Origin: Microbacteriaceae bacterium PS02333
Lineage (GTDB): Bacteria; Actinomycetota; Actinomycetes; Actinomycetales; Microbacteriaceae
Direction: 5' to 3'
DNA: 37,069 bases
NCBI GenBank assembly: GCA_029959665.1
Contig: JASCOI010000018.1
Location: 1-37,069 of the forward strand
Positions 8,142 through 16,062 of the stretch are shown here, piece by piece. A program made the translations under genes and the position numbers. The notes beneath the pieces are model-generated. The model ran no database searches. It saw only the letters and a list, made by a program, of their open reading frames with translations, and was not told the origin of the DNA. How positions within the stretch are numbered: the first letter of the stretch is position 1; each line of letters begins with the position of its first letter.

Positions 8142-8876
8142 TCAGACCGCGATCCGACCGCCGTCGACCGGCAGCACCGCGCCGTGCACGAACGACGCCC
8201 CGTCGGTCGCGAGGAACACGATGGCCTCGGCGATCTCGTCGGCGGTCCCGGGACGACCGGCGGGTCCGGCAGCGGCGAGTGCGTCGAGGCTCTCCCCCAT
8301 CGCGGCGGTCCCCTCGGTACGGGTCGGGCCGGGGCTCACGGCGTTGACGCGGACCCCGGCTGGGCCGAACTCGGCCGCCCACGACTTCGTCAGCAGGACG
8401 AGTGCCGCCTTGCTCGAGCCGTAGAGCCCCATCCCGGCAGCGCCGAACTCGGCGACCATCGTCGTGACGTTGACGATCGCACCCGAACCACGCTCGGCCA
8501 TCCCCGGCGCGAGCGCCGCGACCAGGAAGAACGGCGCCTTGACGTTCACGTCGAAGACGTCGTCGAAGCCCTCGGTGGTCGTCGACGCGGTGGGACCGAA
8601 CGGGAAGATCCCCGCGCTGTTCACCAGGACGTCCACGGCACCGCCACCGAGTTCGAGGGCACGGGCGGCGAGCTCCTTCGCGCTCGCCTCGTCGCGGAGG
8701 TCGGCGGCCACGAAGTCGGCAGACCCCCCTGCCGCGCGGATGGTCCGGACGACCTCGTCGCCGCGTTCGGCATTGCGGCCGGAGACGACGACGTGCAGTC
8801 CTCGGGCGGCGAGGAGTTCGGCGGTCGCGCGGCCGATGCCGCTGGTGGCGCCGGTGATGAGAGCGGTCTTGGTCAT
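8142..8876 (-). CDS. SDR-family oxidoreductase
   Basis: A classical short-chain dehydrogenase of 244 residues: cofactor motif TGATSGIG at 8-15, NSAG at 86-89, YGSSK with Tyr152 and Lys156, and PGPTRT after the active site. The position normally held by the catalytic Ser reads VNVTTMVA, so Thr would have to serve; this is a small oddity. The substrate is unknown. It is transcribed away from the TetR gene, and its promoter overlaps a palindrome, so it is probably the target of that regulator. Confidence 0.88.
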   Translation of the reverse strand: MTKTALITGATSGIGRATAELLAARGLHVVVSGRNAERGDEVVRTIRAAGGSADFVAADLRDEASAKELAARALELGGGAVDVLVNSAGIFPFGPTASTTTEGFDDVFDVNVKAPFFLVAALAPGMAERGSGAIVNVTTMVAEFGAAGMGLYGSSKAALVLLTKSWAAEFGPAGVRVNAVSPGPTRTEGTAAMGESLDALAAAGPAGRPGTADEIAEAIVFLATDGASFVHGAVLPVDGGRIAV

Positions 8877-8894
8877 GGTCGATGTCCTGTCTGA

Positions 8895-8949
8895 ACAGAT
8901 CGGTTCGGTTTGGTGCTGGTAACTGTACCGATCTGTACGGTAAAGTCAA
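8895..8949. promoter_or_regulatory. divergent promoter and TetR operator candidate
   Basis: ACAGATCGGT (8895-8904) is repeated inverted as ACCGATCTGT (8927-8936). On the minus strand TTGACT (8944-8949) and TACAGT (8922-8927), 16 bases apart, form a good promoter for the SDR gene whose spacer contains the second arm. A second overlapping near-palindrome, TACCG and CGGTA, lies at 8926-8942. A repressor here would block both genes. Confidence 0.55.
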
Positions 8950-8952
8950 ACC

Positions 8953-9522
8953 ATGCCCGAGACCGCTCCGCGAACCCGCCGCCGCCCCGCGTACGAACGT
9001 GCCGTGGCCACCGCCGATCGTCTGTTCTACGAGCAGGGCATCCACGCGGTCGGCGTCGACCAGGTCGCGGCAGAGGCCGACATCTCCAAGGCGAGCCTGT
9101 ACACGCACTTCCGGACGAAGGACGACCTCGTCGTCGGCTACCTCCGTGGTCGGAGCAGCGCGTGGCAGGCGCATGTCGCGGCCACCCTCCCGGACCGTGG
9201 CGACACTCCGCGTGACCGCGTGCTCGCGGTGTTCGACCTGCTCGGCGAGTGGTTCGAGGAGCCCGGCTACCGAGGCTGCCCGTTCATCAACGTCGAGGCA
9301 GAGTTCGGCGCCGGCCACCCCACGCACCAGGTCACGCTCGAGCACCGCGACTGGGTCCGCGAGCTGTTCGAGTCGCTCCTGACCGAGGCCGGCGCCGACG
9401 ACCCGATCGGCACGGCACTACAGTTGTGCGTGCTCTACGACGGTGCGATGGCGAGCGCGCAGGCCGACCCGGCCCGGCCGTGGGCGACGGCGGCGCGAGC
9501 AGCGGCAGCCCGCCTCATCTGA
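8953..9522 (+). CDS. TetR/AcrR-family transcriptional regulator
   Basis: A 189-residue regulator. The N-terminal DNA-binding domain (about 15-60) has the typical VDQVAAEADISKASLYTHF recognition segment followed by KDDL; the rest is a helical ligand-binding domain of the type seen in regulators next to SDR genes. The ATG at 8953 is only a few bases after the promoter region, so the message may be leaderless. It is divergent from the SDR gene and probably represses it and itself; the inducer is unknown. Confidence 0.88.
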   Translation: MPETAPRTRRRPAYERAVATADRLFYEQGIHAVGVDQVAAEADISKASLYTHFRTKDDLVVGYLRGRSSAWQAHVAATLPDRGDTPRDRVLAVFDLLGEWFEEPGYRGCPFINVEAEFGAGHPTHQVTLEHRDWVRELFESLLTEAGADDPIGTALQLCVLYDGAMASAQADPARPWATAARAAAARLI

Positions 9523-9544
9523 TCGGCAGGGAAGGGATCGCGGA

Positions 9545-11038
9545 TCAGGTGGTCAGCGACCGTCGCAGGACGCCGCTCACGTTGCCGGTGCGGTCCACCA
9601 CCCACACCATCACCGAGTACTGCCGACCGGTCGGCAGTCCGGCGATCGTCGCGGAGCCAGCGGTGCTGCTCGTCGCCACCGCCGCGCCCGAGGTCGGCGT
9701 CGCCCCGCTTCCGTCGCCGGGTACGAGCCGCACGATCGTCGTGGCGGCGTCGCTCGACGACGACGTTCCCCACGTCACCGTCGGCGTCCCCGCGGTCGAG
9801 ACGGTGACCGGACTCGCACCACGCGGCGCGGTGACATCGCTCCGGTACCGCCAGAGCAGCTCGCCGGTGACCGGCCCGGGGCGGGGGTCGTTCCCGCAGG
9901 CGACCGAGAACCGCACGCGCGCACGGTCGACCGAGCCGTCCGGCGCGAGCGCGAGGTCCGAGATCGTGGCGCTCCCGTCGGTGCCGTTGCAATCGCGACT
10001 GGCTCGGCTGATGTCGAGCAGGAGCGGAGACCCGTCCCCGACCTCGCCAGCGTGGAAGATCCCGTTCCCGAGCGTCGACGACCCGACCGGGGTGAGCGAC
10101 AGGCGGCTGAACGCCGTCGTGCTCGAGTAGACCTGCTGCGACGAGAACACCGCGGTACCCGGCGATCCGTTCGATCCCTGGAACATCGCCAGCGGGCCGT
10201 CGGCGTCGACACGCGTGCGGTTCAGCGCGATCCAGTTGTTCCCGCTCACCGTGAGGCTGCTCGTCCCGACCGGCGAACTGCCTGCGAGCGATGTCCGCAC
10301 GCTCTTCCCCGCGACGGGGATCCCGAGGTCGGCGACACGGGGGCCGCCGTTCTTCGGCGAGAACCCGACACGGACCGTGCACGTCGCTCCGGCGGCGAGG
10401 GTGGTGCCGCTGCAGGCGTCGTCGGTGAGCGCGAAGTCCGCGGCGTGCGCTCCACCGAGGACGGCACGGCCGAGCCGCTGCGGCGTCCCGGACGCGTTGT
10501 GGATCGCCTGGGTCGCCCAGATGCGCGTGCTCCCGACCGCGGTCTGTGGCCAGGTGAGGTCCGTGCTCGAGAAACGGACGTCCTGCTCCGGCTCTCCCAT
10601 CCTGACCTGCCCGAACGACGCGTTCGCGGGGCTGTAGCCGGCGTACAGGAACGTGATGTCGAAGCGCGTGGGGACTCCGGACGCGTCGAAGGCGATGTCC
10701 CGGACTTCCCACCGGCTGTCGTGGGCGAGGGTGACCGTGCCGACCGTCAGGTCCGCGCCGTCCGATCGGGTGAAGTCGACGTCCTTCGACCAGGCCGCGT
10801 TCGCCGGGTCGCGGAACCGCAACTCGATGTGCTTCCGGTTCGCAGCGACGATGTGGATGTCCCCGTCGCCGTACAGCTGCGGCTGCTCGAACCGGTCCGG
10901 CGCGGTCGTGTTCGCGATCATCCCGATGATCGGTGGGTGGTCGTCCGCTGCGGCCGCGGGTTGCGCGGCGATCGTCGCGCCGAGGACACCCAGGACGAGC
11001 CCGACGGCGATGAACGGTGTGCGTGCCGACTGCGGCAT
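9545..11038 (-). CDS. secreted protein with Ig-like/ASPM-type and FnIII-like domains
   Basis: A 497-residue exported protein. A signal peptide covers about residues 1-31 (ending AAQPAAAAD). The middle (about 170-270) resembles the choice-of-anchor D or ASH immunoglobulin fold, with DFALTDDACSGTTLAAGATC and VGFSPKNGG. The C-terminal 110 residues look like a fibronectin type III domain with SPVTVSTAG, PTVTWGTS and YSVMVWVVDRTGN. It probably acts at the cell surface; no catalytic site is seen. AGGAGG lies eight bases before the ATG. No sorting signal or C-terminal membrane segment is present, so it may be released. Confidence 0.8.
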   Translation of the reverse strand: MPQSARTPFIAVGLVLGVLGATIAAQPAAAADDHPPIIGMIANTTAPDRFEQPQLYGDGDIHIVAANRKHIELRFRDPANAAWSKDVDFTRSDGADLTVGTVTLAHDSRWEVRDIAFDASGVPTRFDITFLYAGYSPANASFGQVRMGEPEQDVRFSSTDLTWPQTAVGSTRIWATQAIHNASGTPQRLGRAVLGGAHAADFALTDDACSGTTLAAGATCTVRVGFSPKNGGPRVADLGIPVAGKSVRTSLAGSSPVGTSSLTVSGNNWIALNRTRVDADGPLAMFQGSNGSPGTAVFSSQQVYSSTTAFSRLSLTPVGSSTLGNGIFHAGEVGDGSPLLLDISRASRDCNGTDGSATISDLALAPDGSVDRARVRFSVACGNDPRPGPVTGELLWRYRSDVTAPRGASPVTVSTAGTPTVTWGTSSSSDAATTIVRLVPGDGSGATPTSGAAVATSSTAGSATIAGLPTGRQYSVMVWVVDRTGNVSGVLRRSLTT

Positions 11039-11166
11039 GGGTCCTCCTGGTGGGCCCGAGCAGCCCTCACGTCGATCATGTCGGGTTCGGTCGACGCTGT
11101 CCGGGGAGACTGGAAGATCGTCGGCCGCCGCCAGCGTGATCTGAGCCGCTCTGCAAGACTGCGGTG

Positions 11167-11697
11167 ATGCAGCGGTTCACCGTCCGTCCGATCCACGCCG
11201 ATGAGTGGGAACGCGTCCGCGAGCTCCGCATCCGCGCCGTGCACGACCCCGTCGCCGCGATGGCGTTCGTCGACTCAGCCGAGCACACGGCGTCGCTGCC
11301 CGACACGTTCTGGCAGGATCGCGCAGCCGGCGGGTCGGATGACGCCGGCGACGCGGCCACGGTGCGGCAGTTCGTCGCCGAGGACGAGTCCGGAACGTGG
11401 ATCGGGACGGCGACCGGGCTCCTCGAGCGTCTCGGCGATCCGGATTACGAGGGCCGCCCGGTCCCGCGCGACGGCTGCTCGGTCGTCGGCGTGTTCGTGG
11501 CCCCCGAAGCTCGTGGCGGGGCGGTGCTCGCCGCGCTCTTCGACGCGATCGCCGGCTGGGCGGACGGCCCCGCGCGGCTGTACGTGCACACCGGCAACGC
11601 CCGCGCGCGGCGCGGGTACGAGAAGGCCGGCTTCCGGGAAGTCGGCACCGAGTTCACCGGCGCGCTCGGTCCGACGGTGGAGATGCGGCGGTCCTGA
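11167..11697 (+). CDS. GNAT-family N-acetyltransferase
   Basis: A 176-residue protein matching the acetyl-CoA-dependent acetyltransferase fold: an N-terminal VRPIHADEWERVRELRIRA strand-helix, VVGVFVAPEARGGAVLAALF as the acetyl-CoA loop region (the usual R/Q-x-x-G-x-G/A appears as ARGGAV), and NARARRGYEKAGF near the end. The substrate is unknown. The ATG at 11167 is preferred over the GTG immediately before it. The gene ends just ahead of a palindromic terminator. Confidence 0.85.
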   Translation: MQRFTVRPIHADEWERVRELRIRAVHDPVAAMAFVDSAEHTASLPDTFWQDRAAGGSDDAGDAATVRQFVAEDESGTWIGTATGLLERLGDPDYEGRPVPRDGCSVVGVFVAPEARGGAVLAALFDAIAGWADGPARLYVHTGNARARRGYEKAGFREVGTEFTGALGPTVEMRRS

Positions 11698-11705
11698 CCC
11701 GCTGA

Positions 11706-11749
11706 CGGACGGGAGGCTCGGTGCCAGCTGGCACCGAGCCTCCCGTCCG
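11706..11749. terminator. bidirectional terminator palindrome, copy 3
   Basis: A perfect 44-bp palindrome centred at 11727/11728, between the convergent acetyltransferase and amine oxidase genes. It differs from copies 1 and 2 by one base in each arm (GGCACGG to GGCTCGG, with the matching change on the other side), so pairing is kept. Confidence 0.8.
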
Positions 11750-11760
11750 CACCGTGGTGC

Positions 11761-13131
11761 CTACCGGGCCGCAGCCGGCTGGGGCAGGGCGGCTGCGATC
11801 TCCGCAGCGACCTCGCGGCCGATCCGGACCGCGCCGTCGACGTGCTGGTAGCCGGCGCCGGCCAGGTCGCTGGAGGCGAAGCGGATCGGCCCGACCGCCG
11901 CGCGCTGGTCGGCGCCGTAGCGTGCGAGACCACCGAGGTCGAAGCTCGCCGCGTACGCACCGCGGGTCCACTCCTCGGTGCCCCAGTCGCTCTCGTAGTA
12001 GACGACCGGGTCGGCTGCCTGCGGTCCGTAGTAGTGGACCAGGGACTCCAGGACCCGTGCCTTGCGCTCCGCGGGCTCGAGCGCGAACACGGCGTCAGCG
12101 TGCTCGTCGGACACGAAGCCCACGAGCGTCCCCTGCTCCTTGCCGTACGAGGTGTTGTCGTACGCCTCGTGCACGAGCTCGTAGGGGCTGAACGCCGTAC
12201 CGGAGAGCCCGGCCTCCCGCCAGAACGGCCGGTCGTAGACGGCGTGCACCTTGATCACGAAGCCCATCGACAGGTGCTGGTGGAGCTGGTGCTGCCGTCG
12301 GGGCAGCGGCGGGTCGTACGAGATCCGCGTGTAGAGGGGCGGCGGGACGGCGACGAGTGCCTGGCGGGCGTGCACCTCGATGCCACCGTCGGCGAGCGCG
12401 ACGACGCCGTCGTCGGTCCAGCGCAGCGTGCGGACCGGGGCGTCCAGGTGCACGTCGTCCCCGAGCTGCTCGGCCAGCAGGAGGGAGACCTGCTGCATCC
12501 CGCCAACGACGCGCTTGTCGAGGATGAAGTCGGCGTCGACCAGGTTCGTGAAGCTCCCGGCGGACGCGGCCATCAGGAGCGCCTGGAGCGCGGAGAAGGC
12601 GTGCGCGGGCTTGGTGAGCATCGCACCGGCGATGAACAGCTCGACGTTGTCGGTCGCGACGCGGTCGTCGCTGAGGCCGTGCAGCCAGTCGCGGAAGGAC
12701 GTCTCGTCGAGGCGCTTCGCGTCGGGCGACTCCCACGGGCGAGCGGGATCGACGTGCGCGACGTACTCGTCGACGACGGACACCAGGCGTTCGATCTCGT
12801 TCGCCGTGGCCGCCGGCAGCGGGAAGATGTCGCCGGTGTACTCGGTGCGGGTGCCGTCCGCGTCGATGTAGACGCTCTGCCCCTCCCGGTACCGGTCGTA
12901 CGTCTCGAGGCCGAGCTCGTCGAGGGTCTCGAGCAGCGCGGTCTGGTCCGGCGACACCCACTGGCCGCCGATCTCGAGCGTGACGCCCTCGATGTCGTTG
13001 GTCCAGGTGCGGCCACCGACGCGGTCACGTGCTTCGAGGACGGCGACGGTCCTGCCCTCGGCGCGCAGCCGGGTCGCCGCGGTCAGGCCGGTCACGCCGG
13101 CGCCGATGATGACGACGTCTCGCTCGATCAT
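11761..13131 (-). CDS. puo: flavin-containing amine oxidase, probable putrescine oxidase
   Basis: A 456-residue FAD enzyme that should oxidise putrescine to 4-aminobutanal with release of ammonia and hydrogen peroxide. The dinucleotide-binding motif IIGAGVTGLTAATRL opens the protein, RDRVGGRTW and EIGGQWVSPDQTAL follow, and the C-terminal FASSDLAGAGYQHVDGAV is the second FAD-contact region of the MAO family. The EIGGQWVSPDQTAL block resembles actinobacterial putrescine oxidases, which with the GABA genes beside it gives the substrate call; tyramine or another amine remains possible. The ATG overlaps the gabD stop (ATGA), so it is the third gene of a coupled operon. Confidence 0.85.
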   Translation of the reverse strand: MIERDVVIIGAGVTGLTAATRLRAEGRTVAVLEARDRVGGRTWTNDIEGVTLEIGGQWVSPDQTALLETLDELGLETYDRYREGQSVYIDADGTRTEYTGDIFPLPAATANEIERLVSVVDEYVAHVDPARPWESPDAKRLDETSFRDWLHGLSDDRVATDNVELFIAGAMLTKPAHAFSALQALLMAASAGSFTNLVDADFILDKRVVGGMQQVSLLLAEQLGDDVHLDAPVRTLRWTDDGVVALADGGIEVHARQALVAVPPPLYTRISYDPPLPRRQHQLHQHLSMGFVIKVHAVYDRPFWREAGLSGTAFSPYELVHEAYDNTSYGKEQGTLVGFVSDEHADAVFALEPAERKARVLESLVHYYGPQAADPVVYYESDWGTEEWTRGAYAASFDLGGLARYGADQRAAVGPIRFASSDLAGAGYQHVDGAVRIGREVAAEIAAALPQPAAAR

Positions 13132-14621
13132 CGTGCGTCTCCTGTCGTGGTCGTGCTGCGCTGCCGGAACGGGTCGGGCGTCAGGGTGTACATCGTCTCG
13201 AGGTACTCGGAGATACCCTCCGCCCCGCCCTCGCGGCCCATGCCGGACTGCTTCACGCCGCCGAACGGTGCCGAGGCGTTCGACACGACCCCGGTGTTGA
13301 GGCCGAGCATCCCGGTCTCGAGTCGCTCCATCAGGCGCTGCCCGCGTGCCGGGTCCTCGGTGAAGGCGTACGCCACGAGACCGTACTCGGTGTCGTTCGC
13401 GCGGGTGATCGCCTCGTCGTCGGTGGCGAACGTCGCGATCGCCAGGACCGGGCCGAAGATCTCGTCGGTCAGGATGGCGCTGCCCGGCTGCACGTCAGTG
13501 AGGACGGTGGGCGCGTAGAACGTCCCGGGGCCGTCGATCGGGTGCCCGCCGGTGCGGACGACCGCACCGCGCTCGACCGCGTCGGAGACGAGCCGGTCGG
13601 CCTTCGCGACGGCGCGGTCGTCGATGAGCGGCCCGATCGCGACGCCGTCCTCGGTGCCGGGGCCGACCCGCATCGCTTCGACGTGGGCGGTGAGCCGGTC
13701 GGCGAACTCCGCTGCGACGTCCTCGTGCACCAGGAACCGGTTCGCCGCGGTGCACGCCTGGCCGGTGTTCCGGAACTTCGCGGCGAGCGCGCCGGCCACG
13801 GCCTCGTCGAGGTCGGCATCCGCGAACACCAGGAACGGGGCGTTGCCGCCGAGCTCCATCGAGGTGCGGAGGACGTTCTCGGACGCCTGCGCGAGCAGGG
13901 TCCGACCGACGGGGGTCGATCCCGTGAAGGACAGCTTCCGGAGCCGGGGGTCCTCGATGATCGGGGTGGACACGGCCTTCGCGTCGCTGGTCGGGACGAC
14001 GTTCACGACGCCGTCCGGCACGCCGACCTCGCGGAGCAGGTCCACGAACAGCAGGGTCGTCAGCGGCGTGAGCTCCGCCGGCTTCACGACGACGGTGCAG
14101 CCGGCGGCGAGCGCCGGGGCGATCTTCCTGGTCGCCATCGCGAGGGGGAAGTTCCACGGGGTGATCAGGTACGCGGGACCGACGGGCTTGTGGGACACGA
14201 TCGTCCGGCCGGAGCCCTCGGGGTTCGTGCCGTACGAGCCGCCGATGCGGACCGCTTCCTCGGCGAACCAGCGGAGGAACTCGCCGCCGTAGGTGACCTC
14301 GCCGTTCGCCTCGGCGAGGGGCTTGCCCATCTCCAGGGTCATCAGCAGCGCGAAGTCGTCGCGGCGCTCCTGGAGCAGGTCGAACGCGGCACGGAGGAGT
14401 TCTGCACGCTGCCGGGGCGGTGTCGCTGCCCAGTCGGCACGGGCCCGGTCGGCGGCGTCGAGCGCGCGGAGACCGTCGGCGGCGGTGGCGCTCGACACCT
14501 CGACCAGGACGTCCCCGGTTGCCGGGTCGTGCACCGCGAAGGTGCTGCCGTCGGATGCGTCCTGCCACGTGCCGTCGATGAACAGGCCGGTGGGGATGCG
14601 GGAGAGGAGGTCGTGGGTCAT
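13128..14621 (-). CDS. gabD: NAD(P)-dependent succinate-semialdehyde dehydrogenase
   Basis: A 497-residue ALDH that converts succinate semialdehyde to succinate, the last step of GABA breakdown. Motifs: ITPWNFPLAM, SFTGSTPVGR, MELGGNAPF with the general-base Glu, and NTGQACTAANRF with the catalytic Cys. ATG at 14621 overlaps the gabT stop (ATGA). A much longer in-frame opening to 15209 runs back through gabT and is arginine/histidine-rich shadow. Its neighbours on both sides fix its role; it may also act on 4-aminobutanal. Confidence 0.92.
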   Translation of the reverse strand: MTHDLLSRIPTGLFIDGTWQDASDGSTFAVHDPATGDVLVEVSSATAADGLRALDAADRARADWAATPPRQRAELLRAAFDLLQERRDDFALLMTLEMGKPLAEANGEVTYGGEFLRWFAEEAVRIGGSYGTNPEGSGRTIVSHKPVGPAYLITPWNFPLAMATRKIAPALAAGCTVVVKPAELTPLTTLLFVDLLREVGVPDGVVNVVPTSDAKAVSTPIIEDPRLRKLSFTGSTPVGRTLLAQASENVLRTSMELGGNAPFLVFADADLDEAVAGALAAKFRNTGQACTAANRFLVHEDVAAEFADRLTAHVEAMRVGPGTEDGVAIGPLIDDRAVAKADRLVSDAVERGAVVRTGGHPIDGPGTFYAPTVLTDVQPGSAILTDEIFGPVLAIATFATDDEAITRANDTEYGLVAYAFTEDPARGQRLMERLETGMLGLNTGVVSNASAPFGGVKQSGMGREGGAEGISEYLETMYTLTPDPFRQRSTTTTGDAR

Positions 14622-15973
14622 GCCGTTGCCAGCCCTTCGAGGACGATGCCGACACCTTCGACGAGCAGTGCGTCGTCGATGGCGAGCGGCGGGAGGAAGC
14701 GCACGACGTTGCCGTACGTGCCTGCGGTCAGGGCGATCACGCCGTGTTCGACCGCGTACCGGACGATACGCCCGGTCAACCCGGAGTCCGGGGCACCCGT
14801 GTCCGGATCGACGAGCTCTATGGCGATCATCGCGCCCCGCCCGCGGACGTCGCCGATGCGGGGGTCCTGCTCTTGCGCCGTGCGGAGCGCGCCGAGCAGG
14901 ACCGTCTCGATCTCCTGGGCGCGTTCGACCAGTCCGTCGTGCTCGAAGGCGTCGATGGCGGCGAGCGCTGCCGCACAGGCGATCGGGTTGCCGCCGTAGG
15001 TGCCGCCGATGCCGCCGGCGTGCGGTGAGTCCATGATCTCCGCCCGGCCGGTCACGGCGGACAGCGGGAGCCCGCCGGCGATGCCCTTCGCGGTGGTCAC
15101 GATGTCGGGGACGACGCCCTCGTGCTCGCTGGCGAACATCGCGCCGGTGCGGGCGAAGCCGGTCTGCACCTCGTCGGCGATGAACACGACGTCGTTCGTG
15201 CGCGCCCACTCGGCGATCGCCGGCAGGAAGCCCGAGGCGGGGACGACGAACCCGCCCTCGCCCTGGATCGGCTCGATGAGCACGGCCGCGGTGTTCTCGA
15301 CGCCGACCTGCTTCTCGATCTGGCTGATCGCGCGTGCCGCGGCCTCGGCGCCGGAGAGCCCGTCGTGGAACGGGTAGGACATCGGCACGCGGTAGACCTC
15401 TGGTGCGAAGGGACCGAAGCCGCTCTTGTACGGCTGGTTCTTCGCGGTGAGCGCCATCGTGAGGTTCGTGCGCCCGTGGTACGCGTGGTCGAACACCACG
15501 ATCGCCTGCTTGCCGGTGTGCTTGCGCGCGATCTTCACGGCGTTCTCGACGGCCTCGGCGCCGGAGTTGAAGAGCGCCGTCCGCTTCTCGTGGTCACCGG
15601 GGGTCAGGCGGTTCAGCGCCTCGGCGACCTCCACGTACCCGTCGTAGGCCGCGATGGTGAAGCACGTGTGCGTGAAGGCGAGTGCCTGCGCCGCCACCGC
15701 TGCGGCGACGCCGGGGTGCGCGTTGCCGACACTCGTCACGGCGATCCCGGACCCGAGGTCGATCAGGGAGTTGCCGTCCGCGTCGACGACCACGCCACCG
15801 CCGGCCGCGACGACCGCGATCGGCACCGCGACGCCGACACCGGACGGCACGGCGGCGGCCTTGCGTGCGAGGAGCTCCTGGGAGCGCGGACCGGGGATCG
15901 CGGTGACCAGGCGGCGCTCCTGCGGGAGCCCGGGTCCGCCGATGGTGGTCGCGGGGACAGCGGTGGAGGTCAT
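14618..15973 (-). CDS. gabT: 4-aminobutyrate aminotransferase
   Basis: A 451-residue class III PLP-dependent aminotransferase that moves the amino group of GABA to 2-oxoglutarate, giving succinate semialdehyde. The signature IADEVQTGFARTG and the Schiff-base lysine in TTAKGIAGGLPLSAV are intact, and the GSGIAVTSVGNAHPGV start region is typical of GabT. The ATG at 15973 was chosen over an in-frame GTG at 16018 because that longer start would run through the palindrome at 15996-16018. First gene of a three-gene coupled operon, divergent from the PucR-type gene. Confidence 0.93.
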   Translation of the reverse strand: MTSTAVPATTIGGPGLPQERRLVTAIPGPRSQELLARKAAAVPSGVGVAVPIAVVAAGGGVVVDADGNSLIDLGSGIAVTSVGNAHPGVAAAVAAQALAFTHTCFTIAAYDGYVEVAEALNRLTPGDHEKRTALFNSGAEAVENAVKIARKHTGKQAIVVFDHAYHGRTNLTMALTAKNQPYKSGFGPFAPEVYRVPMSYPFHDGLSGAEAAARAISQIEKQVGVENTAAVLIEPIQGEGGFVVPASGFLPAIAEWARTNDVVFIADEVQTGFARTGAMFASEHEGVVPDIVTTAKGIAGGLPLSAVTGRAEIMDSPHAGGIGGTYGGNPIACAAALAAIDAFEHDGLVERAQEIETVLLGALRTAQEQDPRIGDVRGRGAMIAIELVDPDTGAPDSGLTGRIVRYAVEHGVIALTAGTYGNVVRFLPPLAIDDALLVEGVGIVLEGLATA

Positions 15974-15995
15974 GCGGCGATCGTAGGAGCCCATC

Positions 15996-16018
15996 GTGGC
16001 GGACTCATTGTCCACCAC
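15996..16018. promoter_or_regulatory. operator candidate between gabT and pucR-type gene
   Basis: GTGGCGGAC and GTCCACCAC form an inverted repeat with one mismatch, around the 5-base centre TCATT. It sits 22 bases upstream of the gabT start and 44 bases before the start of the divergent regulator, an ideal place for a site bound by that regulator. Confidence 0.5.
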
Positions 16019-16062
16019 GTACAGAAGCGCGGGGAGAGATCGCCACGGTGGATACTGATCAC

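Noticed and set aside
14622-15209. Long N-terminal extension of gabD
   Set aside because: Lies inside gabT and is Arg/His-rich; the ATG at 14621 overlapping the gabT stop is the real start.
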